Of a stretch of 64,000 nucleotides of DNA, positions 24,912 to 34,049 are shown one piece after another. The position numbers were made by a program, and so were the translations under genes. The notes under the pieces were generated by a model. That model was not told where the DNA came from. It ran no database searches and saw only the letters and a program-made list of their open reading frames with translations. The stretch covers positions 1,612,001-1,676,000 of the forward strand of contig CAWAFL010000011.1 in assembly GCA_963781305.1 (NCBI GenBank). Direction: 5' to 3'. The stretch's first letter is position 1; each line of letters begins with the position of its first letter. This DNA comes from DASXMT01 sp963781305 (lineage in GTDB: Bacteria; Actinomycetota; Acidimicrobiia; Acidimicrobiales; RAAP-2).

Positions 24912-25773
24912 TCAAGTCACTTCATGTTCGGGACCGTCGGTGTTTGGGGTTCCGATGATCGCTCGCGTTCGACGCAGGACGTCGACGACCGCCGCGTCCC
25001 CTGTGAATTTCGAGGTCCCGTTGCGCGGCGGGCGCAAGATTGTTGGTCAGGAGCCGCCAAGCCTGGTCGGTGGTCATGCGCAGGGCGGCGATTTCGATTC
25101 CGACCGAAACCGAAAACTCCCATCCTGTCCCGTTCGACCGCAGGTACCAGCGGCGCTCCACCTCACCCTCGACGGTGATCGCCACCGTCTCGTCCTCCGG
25201 GCGATGCAAGGCGGCGAGTTGGAAGGGTTAGGCCCAGCGCAGAGCGTCGAGGACTGGACCGGCTCGTTCGGACAGTTCTGGAGGACGGTCGACGGCCAAG
25301 AGCAGCTGCTGGTGGTGGATCCAGTACTCGGTGAGCTCTCGGGCATGGTCCAGCCACCGTGGCACGGCATCGGGGCCGGCCCAGGTCACTGTCGCTGCGA
25401 GTTCTCCTGGGTCTTGTCCGAGGAACATCTCGACGATCTGAGGACCAGTCCAGGTCAACAGGTCGACGGCCAGCCGGGGGCTGAGGCGGCGGCAGGAATG
25501 AACCCAATCGTCCTGAACCGCGTCGAGCCACGTGTCGAATGCCGATCCTGCAGGGGGACGGAGGGCCGCATGACCATCGCGTTGGCGGCCCAGCAAGCCG
25601 AAGTCGTCACCGACCAGATGGCAAACCAGGTCTAGAAACGACCAACCGGCACAGACGGTCGGTCGAGTCCACTCTGCTCTTCGGAGGCCGCCGAGGAAAC
25701 CCAACAGCCCCTGGCGCTCGTCGGCGAAGAGCGCCACGTAGTCCACATGATCGGCTGATCGTAGGTTGCTCAT
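24912..25773 (-). pseudogene. maleylpyruvate-isomerase/DinB-like gene with nonsense codon and frameshift
   Basis: From ATG 25773 the product matches the mycothiol-dependent maleylpyruvate isomerase-like (four-helix DinB) family: CAGWSFLDLVCHLVGDD, then LTEYWIHHQQLLLA. The frame stops at TAA 25228-25230 after LDALRWA, yet continues in frame as PFQLAALHRPEDETVAI and TTDQAWRLLTNNL, the normal second domain. A second lesion, one surplus base in the C4 run near 24998-25002, shifts the end; the restored end is DVLRRTRAIIGTPNTDG, stop near 24912. Two lesions argue for a decaying gene, though error cannot be excluded. Start could also be 25788 or 25836. Confidence 0.75.
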
Positions 25774-25865
25774 GGTGTACCCGGTCATCCCGTCCGCAGT
25801 GACGATCTTCCTAGGCCGCCCCACCTCACCGACCACTTGTTCGTGCTAGCGAACCTGCCTGCTGG

Positions 25866-26474
25866 CTATGGGGTGGTCGTCGTCGTCGTCGTGGTCGTGG
25901 TCGTGGGCGGGACCGTTGTCGTCGTCGTTGGGGGCGCAGTTGTCGTGGTGGGCGCGACGGTGGTCGTCGTGGCCGGCGGCGCCGTCGTCGTGGTGTGCGG
26001 TCGTGTGGTCGTCGTGGTCGACGAGCTCGTTGTGGTGGTCGTGGTTGGGCTCTTGGAGTTGGATCCGGTTGTGATGAGCACGATGATCAACACGATCAGG
26101 ATGACGGCCAGTGCGGCGATCAACCATGGCCACCAATTCCGCTTCTTTTCGCCCTCGTCGTCGTTGCCTCCTCCCGGCGGACGCTGGCCCGGGGGTTGGT
26201 ACGCACCGGCCGCTGCTCCTGCCGCGGCTGCCGGTACGACAGTGGTGGCTTCGCCTGGGCCGGTCACCGCTCGGGTGGGCTCGTTGGCCGGCGGGCGGGG
26301 CGGGCCCCCGACTGGCGGGATGGCCTGGGTCTGGCCGTAGGGGTCGTCCGGTGGCGGTCCACCCTGCTTGGGAGGAGGGGGCGGCAAGCTCTCGTAGTCG
26401 GGGTGCTGTTCTGGCGGGTACCACTTGCGGTCGGAGGCCTGCCACCATCCGGCGCCTTGGGAGTAGTCGCTCAT
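25866..26474 (-). CDS. membrane protein with GWWQASDRKWYPP motif and Thr-rich C-terminal tail
   Basis: 202 residues. The N-terminus GAGWWQASDRKWYPPEQHP is a recurrent actinobacterial motif found before membrane anchors. Then comes a Pro/Gly-rich linker, one transmembrane segment WWPWLIAALAVILIVLIIVLI (about residues 114-134) and a tail made almost only of Thr with Pro, Ala and Ser, likely extracytoplasmic and a candidate for O-glycosylation. Function unknown. The tail is encoded by a long ACC/GAC-like repeat tract (plus strand GTC/GTG-rich, 25866-26050) that may be length-variable. Confidence 0.75.
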   Translation of the reverse strand: MSDYSQGAGWWQASDRKWYPPEQHPDYESLPPPPPKQGGPPPDDPYGQTQAIPPVGGPPRPPANEPTRAVTGPGEATTVVPAAAAGAAAGAYQPPGQRPPGGGNDDEGEKKRNWWPWLIAALAVILIVLIIVLITTGSNSKSPTTTTTTSSSTTTTTRPHTTTTAPPATTTTVAPTTTTAPPTTTTTVPPTTTTTTTTTTTP

Positions 26475-26654
26475 TGGTGCATCACCCGCAGTCCCCGATC
26501 GCCCAGCTACACGTGGCCTTGGATCTTAGGCAATGGGGCCCCAGGATCGACGGATGGCACTGTGGGGCACGTCGGCCAGTGTCGGTGGTGCCCCCCGGTT
26601 CGATCGCCAGCGATTACCGTGATCCGACATGGAAGCGAACTTGGAGGACCAGGC

Positions 26655-26891
26655 GTGATCGACGTCGATCTGACAAAGGTGACGAAGGTTCTGTTTGGAA
26701 ACGAGTGGTGGGACGTCCATCCCGGCTCGCTCGTCATCGATCACGTCACCTTCGCAACCAAGGGTGACCCTCGGCCCGGTGACGAGGCCTCCCAGATGGC
26801 CTTCCGGTTCGTGGGCTCCTCGCTGGGCGAGTCCCGGGTCAAAGGGGAGGTCACCGGAGTGCTGTCGGCACTGCAGGCGTTGATCGAATAG
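26655..26891 (+). CDS. small protein of unknown function
   Basis: 78 residues from GTG 26655, with GGAGG 6 bases upstream. VIDVDLTKVTKVLFGNEWWDV, then VTFATKGDPRPGDEASQMAFRFVGSS, looks like a compact alpha/beta domain, with no recognised family. The final codons and stop (GAATAG) form the beginning of the 28-base tandem repeat array that follows. Confidence 0.55.
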   Translation: MIDVDLTKVTKVLFGNEWWDVHPGSLVIDHVTFATKGDPRPGDEASQMAFRFVGSSLGESRVKGEVTGVLSALQALIE

Positions 26892-26955
26892 CGAGGCAGG
26901 GGCCTCGACGATCGAATAGCGAGGCAGGGGCCTCGACGATCGAATAGCGAGGCAG
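26883..26955. repeat. 28-base tandem repeat array with internal hairpin
   Basis: Unit ATCGAATAGCGAGGCAGGGG plus CCTCGACG occurs at 26883-26910 and 26911-26938, identical, with a 17-base partial third copy at 26939-26955. Each full unit folds GAGGC-AGGG-GCCTC. The stop codon of the preceding gene is in the first unit, so the array forms its 3' untranslated end. Confidence 0.85.
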
Positions 26956-27022
26956 CTGGCTTCAGCTGGCGACGCGGCCGGTACCTCCCATCGAATCCGA
27001 ACTCTCGGCCTGCTGGGCCGGG

Positions 27023-28417
27023 ATGAGCATCGGGAGCGACACCGGCGTGCTGCAGTACTATCCCGACCTTGTGCGCGGGGATGATGCACCAGCCAGGACC
27101 GCCACTGTGGTCGGCTCCTGGGCCGAATCGAGTGAGCCGGTGAACGCTGGCATCGGTGGGCCCCTCGAACCGACGCCCACACGGACGTCGGGGGTGAGGC
27201 GCAACCTGCCTCTGTACCTGGTCGTCTTCGTCGGTTTCTTCGGCTACAGCCTGATGATCACCGTGTTCACGCCGATGATCCTCCACAACGACAACGGGAT
27301 GCTGGCTGCGTCATCGAGTACCTCGGAGCGCACGATCATCCTCGGCGTCTTGTTGTCGCTCTACCCCGCCGGGCAATTCTTCGGTGCTCCGGTGCTGGGG
27401 GCCTTGTCCGACCGGGTCGGGCGCCGGCCGGTCCTGCTGGCGTCGCTCGGCGCCGGATGCGTGGGCTACGCGCTCATCGCCGCGGCGGTGGACATGCAGA
27501 GTTTGTGGTTGCTTTGCGTGGCGTCGTTCTTCGGTGGCCTGACCGAGGCCAATATCTCGATCGCCCAGAGCTCTATCGCCGACACCGCATCACCTGCCGA
27601 CCGCAACCGCCTGTTCGGGTACGTCTATCTGAGCGCCAGCATGGCCTACGTCATTGGACCGCTGGTCGGAGGACAGCTGGCCAATTCCAACCTGGTCAGC
27701 TGGTTCCACTACCAGACGCCCTTCATCGCCGCTGGCATCCTTGTCTTCTTCACCCTGGTGGCAATGTTCTTGTGGTTTCCCGAGTCGCGCCGAAGCGGTG
27801 CCGAGGGCTCCGGCTATCTAAAGAGCTTCACCAATCTCTCCGGAGTGTTCACCGACAAGCGACTTCGTTCCTTGTACCTGGTCAATTTCTTGTTGTACCT
27901 CGCCATCTTCGGATTCTTCCGGGCCTACCCCATGTATCTGGTGGACGCCTTCCATTTGCAGGTGTCAAGGGAGTCGGCCTTCGTCGCCTTTGTCGCCGTC
28001 CCGATCGTGGTGGCGAATCTCTGGTTGGTCGGCGCCTTGTCCCGTCGGTACTCGACCACCACCATGACCATCGCCTCGGGCGCCCTCACCGGCCTGTTCA
28101 TGATCGTGGTCCCCCTGCCCGGGATCCTCAACCTGCTCTGGGTGACCCTGGGCTTGACCGCATTGGGCCTTTCGGTATGCATGCCGAGTTGCGCCACCAT
28201 GATCTCGCTGGCGGTCGGAGACGAGGAGCAGGGCCGGGTCATGGGGAACAACCAATCGTTGCAAACGGGGGCCGAGGCGGTGTCCGGTCTCGCCGGAGGG
28301 CTCTTGGCCGCGGTGTTGATCCAGCTTCCGCTCCTGGTCTTCGCGGCGATGGCCCTGGCCGGCGCAACCCGACTGTGGTTCGTACGCCGGTCGAGACCGG
28401 AGATCGTCCTGAGCTGA
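27023..28417 (+). CDS. MFS transporter (drug:H+ antiporter-like)
   Basis: 464 residues with 12 hydrophobic segments. The loop 2-3 motif GALSDRVGRRPVLL (about residues 128-141) is the major-facilitator signature; motif GYVYLSASMAYVIGPLVGG (about 193-211) is the motif C antiporter region. The first 58 residues before the first helix are unusual and poorly supported; a GTG at 27140 would remove most of them. Substrate unknown. A terminator hairpin follows the stop. Confidence 0.88.
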   Translation: MSIGSDTGVLQYYPDLVRGDDAPARTATVVGSWAESSEPVNAGIGGPLEPTPTRTSGVRRNLPLYLVVFVGFFGYSLMITVFTPMILHNDNGMLAASSSTSERTIILGVLLSLYPAGQFFGAPVLGALSDRVGRRPVLLASLGAGCVGYALIAAAVDMQSLWLLCVASFFGGLTEANISIAQSSIADTASPADRNRLFGYVYLSASMAYVIGPLVGGQLANSNLVSWFHYQTPFIAAGILVFFTLVAMFLWFPESRRSGAEGSGYLKSFTNLSGVFTDKRLRSLYLVNFLLYLAIFGFFRAYPMYLVDAFHLQVSRESAFVAFVAVPIVVANLWLVGALSRRYSTTTMTIASGALTGLFMIVVPLPGILNLLWVTLGLTALGLSVCMPSCATMISLAVGDEEQGRVMGNNQSLQTGAEAVSGLAGGLLAAVLIQLPLLVFAAMALAGATRLWFVRRSRPEIVLS

Positions 28418-28419
28418 AT

Positions 28420-28442
28420 GACCCCCGTCCTGTGCCGGGGTC
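28420..28442 (+). terminator. hairpin after MFS gene
   Basis: GACCCC (28420-28425) pairs with GGGGTC (28437-28442) around an 11-base loop, starting 3 bases after the stop codon. Followed by a short T run (CCTTTG) only, so termination strength is uncertain. Confidence 0.5.
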
Positions 28443-28565
28443 CGCCTTTGTGGAATGACCTAAGGTCGCACACAGCCACGCAGCGTTCCCGCTGCTGATT
28501 GAGAAGAGGTCAGACCCATCGAACCGACTGAACTTCTGGCGCGCATACCCCAAGAGGCCGGCTCC

Positions 28566-29222
28566 ATGGTGACCGCGGCCCGCTCTGCCGGCCTGGACAC
28601 GCCCGTACCCTCGTGCCCCGATTGGGACGTAACTGCACTGCTCCGTCACGTGGGGAAGATCCACCGGTGGGTGGCCCAGGTGATCGCCACCGGCGACATG
28701 AACACGCCGAGGCCCGAGGGCACCGCACCTCGTGGCCCCGAGCTGTTCGAGTGGATCAAGACGGGGGCGGACGAGCTGTACGCCGTGGGCATCGAGAAGG
28801 GTCCGAACGCTCCCGTCACCAATTGGGCCCGGCAAGAGCCCGTCGCCGCCTTCTGGTTCCGGCGCATGGCCAATGAGGTCGCCGTCCACGCGTGGGACGC
28901 CCGAGCGGCGGCAGGGAACCCTGAGCCGATAGAGGCCGAGCTGGCCGCCGATGCCATCGACGAATGGCTCACGGTGATGGGTCCGATGCGACCGCCGGAG
29001 GGTCTGTCCGGCACGCTCCACATCCTCTGCACCGACACCGCCGGCGACTGGACCGTCGACCTGGCCTCGTTTACCACCAACGGTGTAAGCGCTCCGGCCG
29101 ACGCCGAGCTTCGGGGTCCGGCCTCTGGGATTCTCCTCCGTCTCCTCAGTCGGTCCGACGAGGGAGAGCTGACGGGCGACCCGGGAGTATTCGCCCAATG
29201 GGGTGAGAAGGTTCGTTTCTGA
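28566..29222 (+). CDS. maleylpyruvate-isomerase-family, mycothiol-dependent enzyme
   Basis: 218 residues from ATG 28566. CPDWDVTALLRHVGKIHRWVAQ (about residues 18-39) and FWFRRMANEVAVHAWDARAAAG (about 98-119) are the N-terminal four-helix (DinB-like) domain with metal His; the C-terminal part LHILCTDTAGDWTVDL is the SCP2-like domain. The family normally has about 16 more N-terminal residues, and such residues (TELLARIPQEAGS) are encoded upstream, but the only codon after AGAGG and the in-frame TGA at 28500 is AUC at 28518. The real start may therefore be 28518. Confidence 0.85.
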   Translation: MVTAARSAGLDTPVPSCPDWDVTALLRHVGKIHRWVAQVIATGDMNTPRPEGTAPRGPELFEWIKTGADELYAVGIEKGPNAPVTNWARQEPVAAFWFRRMANEVAVHAWDARAAAGNPEPIEAELAADAIDEWLTVMGPMRPPEGLSGTLHILCTDTAGDWTVDLASFTTNGVSAPADAELRGPASGILLRLLSRSDEGELTGDPGVFAQWGEKVRF

Positions 29223-29255
29223 GCGGCGACTGGCCTGGCATGGTAGACAGCCGCC

Positions 29256-30329
29256 ATGGCCTCGGAAACCGCAGTGGTATTCACCGAGCTGCTCGCCGAA
29301 TTAGGAGAGCAGCACCGTCGGTTGGTCGAGCGATTGTCCGGCCCCGGGGACGAGCAGAGTCTCGTCGAGGCCCACAAGTGGATCTTGTCCATCTTGCAGG
29401 TGGCCACCGATACCCAGGTCTGGGCTGACTCCGCCCATCCCCGGTTCATCGAGATCGTCGGGCCCTACAAGAAGTGGGGCGGTGACAACGCGGACGCCTT
29501 CTACTGCTTCGCACCCGTCGACCCGACCCGGACCTACCGCGTTCGGGTCAAGCGGGGTGATGCCGTCTACTTGTCCCTCACCGTGTACGGCGGCCCCGAT
29601 GACGGCCGCTATTCGGATCGGATCGTGGGCAGTCTCAACTCTCGAGAGGCCCCTCCCGATGCCGACGGTGTGATCGACATGGTCCTCTCCCCAGACGACC
29701 CCGGCGACGGCACGCCGTGGATCAAGCTCGACCCCGATGCGGTGGCCATCGTGACGCGCGACTACCTGAACGACCCGGTTCACGATGTCAGGGCCGTGTG
29801 GGAGATCGTCACCGAGGGCCCACCGGCCACGTACCGCGAGGACGACGCTGATCTGGCCCGGCGTTTTCGCGCCGCGCTCACGTGGGTGCGCGACCAGGCC
29901 CGTATGGTTCCTCTCTCCCTGGGTGAGCCCAACACCGTTGACGCCCCCTACCCCGTCCCGACGGCGACGGTGGGATGGGCGGCGGGTGACGCCGCCTACG
30001 CCATGGGCAGCTACCAGCTCGAGGACGATCAGGCCCTGGTGTTGCGGGGCCGGTCACCGCAGTGCGCCTTTTGGAACCTGTGTCTGTGGAACCCGTTCCT
30101 ACACACCTACAACTACGACTATGAGCGGGTCACCATCAACGGGGCGCAGGTGCACTACGAGGCGGATGGTTCGTGGGTGATCGTCATCTCCCCCACCGAT
30201 CCCGGCCATCCCAACTGGGTATCGACGGCCGGGCACCACAAGGGGCGCATCTGGTTCCGCTGGTTCCTGCCCGAGGCAACACCGGATCAGCCTGAGATCG
30301 AAGTGGTTCCCGTCGAGTCACTGCGATGA
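29256..30329 (+). CDS. DUF1214-domain protein
   Basis: 357 residues. The C-terminal third, including CAFWNLCLWNPFLHTYNYDYERV and SWVIVISPTDPGHPNWVSTAGHHKGRIWFRWFLPE, is the DUF1214 beta-sandwich block. The upstream part carries the RVKRGDAVYLSLTVYGG strand repeat. Function unknown. The stop overlaps the sulfotransferase start (ATGA), a pairing seen repeatedly in actinobacteria, suggesting action on a common lipid or steroid-like substrate; that is inference. Confidence 0.87.
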   Translation: MASETAVVFTELLAELGEQHRRLVERLSGPGDEQSLVEAHKWILSILQVATDTQVWADSAHPRFIEIVGPYKKWGGDNADAFYCFAPVDPTRTYRVRVKRGDAVYLSLTVYGGPDDGRYSDRIVGSLNSREAPPDADGVIDMVLSPDDPGDGTPWIKLDPDAVAIVTRDYLNDPVHDVRAVWEIVTEGPPATYREDDADLARRFRAALTWVRDQARMVPLSLGEPNTVDAPYPVPTATVGWAAGDAAYAMGSYQLEDDQALVLRGRSPQCAFWNLCLWNPFLHTYNYDYERVTINGAQVHYEADGSWVIVISPTDPGHPNWVSTAGHHKGRIWFRWFLPEATPDQPEIEVVPVESLR

Positions 30330-31594
30330 GCCCGGAACCCCGGCCACCCGCCATCGTCCTCGACGACCTGGCCGAGCCGCGGTTCACCGACGACGCACGG
30401 GCCATCCTGGACATGATGGCCGAAGCCGGCGCCAGTGTCCCGTTGCGACCCGACGCCATGATGGCCACGGCCGTGGACCAGACGGGACTCGACGACTTCG
30501 GGTCCCACGATTTCGTCGGTCGACTGGGCCTTCTGTGTGCCGAGTTGCGGGACGAGGCCAGGCTTGACGACGCCGGCGTCCTGGCCCAGTCCACCTTGGT
30601 GACCGGCCTGCTACGCAATCGGCTCCTGCTCGAGGATCTGATCCGGCGGCATCCCGAGATCCTGGAAGTAGCAGTGGAACGGCCGATCGTCATCTGCGGC
30701 CTGCCCCGCACAGGCAGCACCCACCTGCACAACCTGATGTGCGCCGACCCTTCCCTGCGATCGCTCCCCTACTGGGAGAGCGTGGAGCCGGTCCTCTCTG
30801 AAGGGGAGCGTCCGGGTCCCGGCGAAGTCGATCCTCGGCGGGAGCGAACCGAGCTGTCCCTCTCGGTCCTCGACGTGGTCATGCCCGAGTTCAAGCGGAT
30901 GCACGAGATGACCGTGGACCACGTCCACGAGGAGATCCAGCTGCTGGCCATCGACTTCTCCACCATGTTGTTCGAGACCATCGCCCCCATGCCCGCCTGG
31001 CGCGACGACTACCTGGCCCGAGACCAACGCCCCAGCTACGCATACCTGAAGAAGATCCTCCAAGCCATGCAGTGGCTCCGAGGCGGTACCCGTTGGGTGC
31101 TCAAGTCGCCTCAGCACCTCGAACAGTTCCCCGCGCTCTTTGACACCTTTCCCGACGCCACCTTCGTGGTGACCCATCGCGATCCCGTGTCCGTGACGGC
31201 GTCGATGGTCACCATGTTGGCCTACTCGGCCCGCGTCGGTCGCGACCAGGTCGATCTGCCCTGGATCGGCCAGTACTGGGCCGACCGGCTGGAACAGATG
31301 CTGCGCGCTTGTGTCCACGATCGCGACGTGTTGCCCGCCGAGCGGAGCATAGACGTGCGTTTCGACGAGTTCATGGCCGATGACGTCGGCATGGTGAAAC
31401 GCATCTACGAGGTGGCCGGCCAACCGATGACCGACGAGGCCCAGGCGGCGATGACCGCCTTTATGGACGAACATCCCAGGGGTCGCCACGGCGGCGTGAT
31501 CTACGACCTTGCCCAGTTCGGTCTGGAGCGCGAGCAGCTCCGGGAGTCGATGGATTTCTACACCGAGCGCTTCGGTGTCTCCGAGGAGGACTGA
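30326..31594 (+). CDS. sulfotransferase-family protein
   Basis: 422 residues. The 5'-PSB loop is GLPRTGSTHLHNLM (about residues 127-140), the 3'-PB region is FVVTHRDPVSVTASM (about 280-294), and WVLKSPQHLEQF precedes it. These residues bind PAPS. Actinobacterial proteins of this type are annotated as sulfotransferases, but their acceptors are mostly unknown. Translationally coupled to the DUF1214 gene; convergent with the amidase gene 21 bases away. Confidence 0.9.
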   Translation: MSPEPRPPAIVLDDLAEPRFTDDARAILDMMAEAGASVPLRPDAMMATAVDQTGLDDFGSHDFVGRLGLLCAELRDEARLDDAGVLAQSTLVTGLLRNRLLLEDLIRRHPEILEVAVERPIVICGLPRTGSTHLHNLMCADPSLRSLPYWESVEPVLSEGERPGPGEVDPRRERTELSLSVLDVVMPEFKRMHEMTVDHVHEEIQLLAIDFSTMLFETIAPMPAWRDDYLARDQRPSYAYLKKILQAMQWLRGGTRWVLKSPQHLEQFPALFDTFPDATFVVTHRDPVSVTASMVTMLAYSARVGRDQVDLPWIGQYWADRLEQMLRACVHDRDVLPAERSIDVRFDEFMADDVGMVKRIYEVAGQPMTDEAQAAMTAFMDEHPRGRHGGVIYDLAQFGLEREQLRESMDFYTERFGVSEED

Positions 31595-31615
31595 GAAGGG
31601 GCGCTGCGGACGCGA

Positions 31616-33067
31616 TCAGCCAGGTGGTGGGGTGAATCCGGGCCCGGCTGCGGTGTCGATCGTCTCGGCCAAGGCCAGGAGCCGCAGGTCGGACAGATAG
31701 GGCCCGATGACCTGGACCCCCACCGGCAGGCCGTCAGCCGTCGGCCCCGTGGGCAGGGTCACCACCGGGAGCAACATGGCCCCGATGGCGCCGCACCAGG
31801 CCATGGCTAAGGCGTGGGACACGTCGGTTCCATCGACGTCCAGAACCCGTTCCATGATGGGCCGTTCGGTGTCATGTACGAACGCAGCGGTGGGCATGAC
31901 GGGCGCGAGGACAACGGCATAGTCCTCGAAGAAGGAGGACCACAGGGCCCGTTGCCGTTGACGCAGTCCGTTGGCGACGGCCCACGTGCGATATCGGCTG
32001 GCGAAGGCCCGGCCTGCCACGAGGAGGGGATCATCCCCGGGGATGGTTTCGAGCTCGGCGAAGGAGGCAAAGTCATCGTCGGGCATGGCGATGCCCAAGA
32101 TGGGCAGGACCAGTTGTTGCCAGGTGCGGAGACCGTCGGCCAGGGATACGGGCATGGACACCGCGTCCACCTGGGCGCCGGCATCGGCCAGGCGGTCGGC
32201 GAATGCGTCGAGGTTGGTCCGCACGTCGGAGGCGATGGGCACCAGATCGGCCCCTTCGTGGAACACGGTGGCCACCCGGAGCCCCCGGACCTCATCGACC
32301 GCGGGTCCGGCGTCGAGCGCGAGCCGCCAGCCCACTGCCTCCTCGGGGACCGGGCCGGCGATGACGCTGAGGGCGGTGCGGAGATCGTTGATGCTCCGGG
32401 CGATGGGACCGCCGCAGTTGATGTCCGTTTCAACGAGGCTCCCGGGAGGACCGGGAATGTGCCCGCGGCTGGGCACGAGGCCCCATGAGGGCTTCATGCC
32501 GTAGACGCCGTTGAAGTGGGCCGGATTGCGGATCGAGCCGCCGATATCGCTGCCCATCTCCAGCGCGGTCATCCCGGCGGCCACGGCCACCGCCGCGCCG
32601 CCCGATGATCCACCTGCCGTGCGGCTGATGTCCCACGGGTTGTTGGTGATGCCATAGAGGTCGTTGAACGTCTGGAAGTCGCCGGCAAAGGGCGGTGTGT
32701 TGGTCTTGCCGAAGATGATGGCTCCCGCCTCCTTCAGGCGAGCGACGGCGAACGCATCGGTGTGGGGCACATGGTCCTTGAACTCGGGTGCGCCGGATGT
32801 AGTGACCAGTCCCTCGGTCTCCCACACGTCCTTGACCGTCATGGGCAATCCATGCAGCGGACCGGTGCTACGGCCGCTGGCCGTCACATCGTCGGCTCTG
32901 GCGGCGGCGGTGTGGGCTCGTTCGACATCGAGCCCCACGACGGCGTTGAGCCGGGGATTCTCTTGATCGACACGGGCCAGCTGGTGATCGAGCAACTCCC
33001 GGCTGGAGATCGACCGATCGCGAAGCGCCCCGACGAGCTCGGCGGCGGTGGCGAATGTGGGATCCAT
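31616..33067 (-). CDS. amidase (amidase-signature family)
   Basis: 483 residues from ATG 33067. The Ser-cisSer-Lys triad is visible: Lys in GLPMTVKDVWETEG (about residue 78), the cis-Ser in AGGSSGGAAVA (about 151-155) and the nucleophile Ser in GSDIGGSIRNPAHF (about 176). Hydrolyses amides or nitrile-derived amides; specificity not deducible, and the lack of gatB/gatC neighbours argues against a GatA role. FEDYAVVLAPVMPTAAF in the C-terminal half is normal for the family. Confidence 0.93.
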   Translation of the reverse strand: MDPTFATAAELVGALRDRSISSRELLDHQLARVDQENPRLNAVVGLDVERAHTAAARADDVTASGRSTGPLHGLPMTVKDVWETEGLVTTSGAPEFKDHVPHTDAFAVARLKEAGAIIFGKTNTPPFAGDFQTFNDLYGITNNPWDISRTAGGSSGGAAVAVAAGMTALEMGSDIGGSIRNPAHFNGVYGMKPSWGLVPSRGHIPGPPGSLVETDINCGGPIARSINDLRTALSVIAGPVPEEAVGWRLALDAGPAVDEVRGLRVATVFHEGADLVPIASDVRTNLDAFADRLADAGAQVDAVSMPVSLADGLRTWQQLVLPILGIAMPDDDFASFAELETIPGDDPLLVAGRAFASRYRTWAVANGLRQRQRALWSSFFEDYAVVLAPVMPTAAFVHDTERPIMERVLDVDGTDVSHALAMAWCGAIGAMLLPVVTLPTGPTADGLPVGVQVIGPYLSDLRLLALAETIDTAAGPGFTPPPG

Positions 33068-33138
33068 GACCGGATCGTAGGGCGGAAGCACCCGCCGACG
33101 CTCGGTCCGGGGTTCGCTTGACTGCGACGAGGCCGCGA

Positions 33139-33858
33139 CTAGCCGCCGACCCGGCCGACTAGAGACCACAACACCACGAAGTAGCAGGCAGTGGCCACGA
33201 CCACCATGGCGTGCCACACCTCGTGATACCCGAAGACGTCCGGGTAGGGATCGGGTCGTCGGATGACGAGGACCAGCGCTCCCAGCGTGTAGAGGGATCC
33301 CTGTACGAAGAGGAGGGTGAGCTCGGTGGTATTCAGACCGCGGAGTACTGCCGGGAGCATGGCCATGGCCAACCAACCCAGCAGTATGTAGAGCGCCCCG
33401 GCGAATACGCGCGTCCGCTCGAGGCTCACGAGCTTGATGGTCACGCCGATGCCAGCGCCGACCCAGGCCACGGCCAGGAGGATGCCTCGTTCGGATGGCG
33501 GGGCCACCAGGAGGCACATGGGCGTAAAGGCACCGGCGATAAAGAGATAGATCACCGCGTGGTCGGTCCGTCGCATCCAGTAACGGACCCGGTCGGTCAT
33601 CGGAAGCAGATGGTAAGCCGCGCTGACGCCGTAGAGGGCGGCCAACGAGACTGCGTAGAGGATGATGCTGGCCCGACCACCCGAGTGTCGCACCAGCAAC
33701 ACCCCGGCGGGTACGGCGATGACGAAGGCGGCGAGGTGGAGCCAACCCCGAAGCTTGGGCACTCCCTCCGCGCCGCTCAGCCTGAGCGGGGGCGACACGC
33801 GGTCGGAGCGCGCCTCTCCCCGACCCAGGACGATGGCGCCTCGCCACCCGGTGGTCAT
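33139..33858 (-). CDS. hemolysin III / PAQR-family membrane protein
   Basis: 239 residues from ATG 33858 (a TTG at 33912 would extend it). Seven hydrophobic segments. YGVSAAYHLLPMTDRVRYWMRRTDHAVIYLFIAGAFTP is the family signature with conserved Ser-His and Asp-His; the third metal His pair is in FGYHEVWHAMVVVATACYF. PAQR-type proteins are predicted zinc-dependent ceramidase-like hydrolases or membrane-homeostasis factors. The gene is monocistronic here. Confidence 0.9.
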   Translation of the reverse strand: MTTGWRGAIVLGRGEARSDRVSPPLRLSGAEGVPKLRGWLHLAAFVIAVPAGVLLVRHSGGRASIILYAVSLAALYGVSAAYHLLPMTDRVRYWMRRTDHAVIYLFIAGAFTPMCLLVAPPSERGILLAVAWVGAGIGVTIKLVSLERTRVFAGALYILLGWLAMAMLPAVLRGLNTTELTLLFVQGSLYTLGALVLVIRRPDPYPDVFGYHEVWHAMVVVATACYFVVLWSLVGRVGG

Positions 33859-34049
33859 CGATGTACTCGGTTGCGATGAGTCTGCGTAGCCATCCTCCAA
33901 GTCCGGCGACAACTGGAAGCGACCTTACCGGCTTGAAATCGGAGTCGAGCGGATGTTGGCAATCGCAGCTGGTCACCGCCACGGACAGCGCTACCTGCCG
34001 ATACTGGACCCTCTCACGGGGCGACGATCACAATTCCTCGAGTCGTCCC

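Noticed and set aside
25228..25230. TAA read-through or recoding in the maleylpyruvate-isomerase-like gene
   Set aside because: No SECIS-like or stimulatory structure is evident and a second lesion lies downstream, so simple decay or error is more likely.
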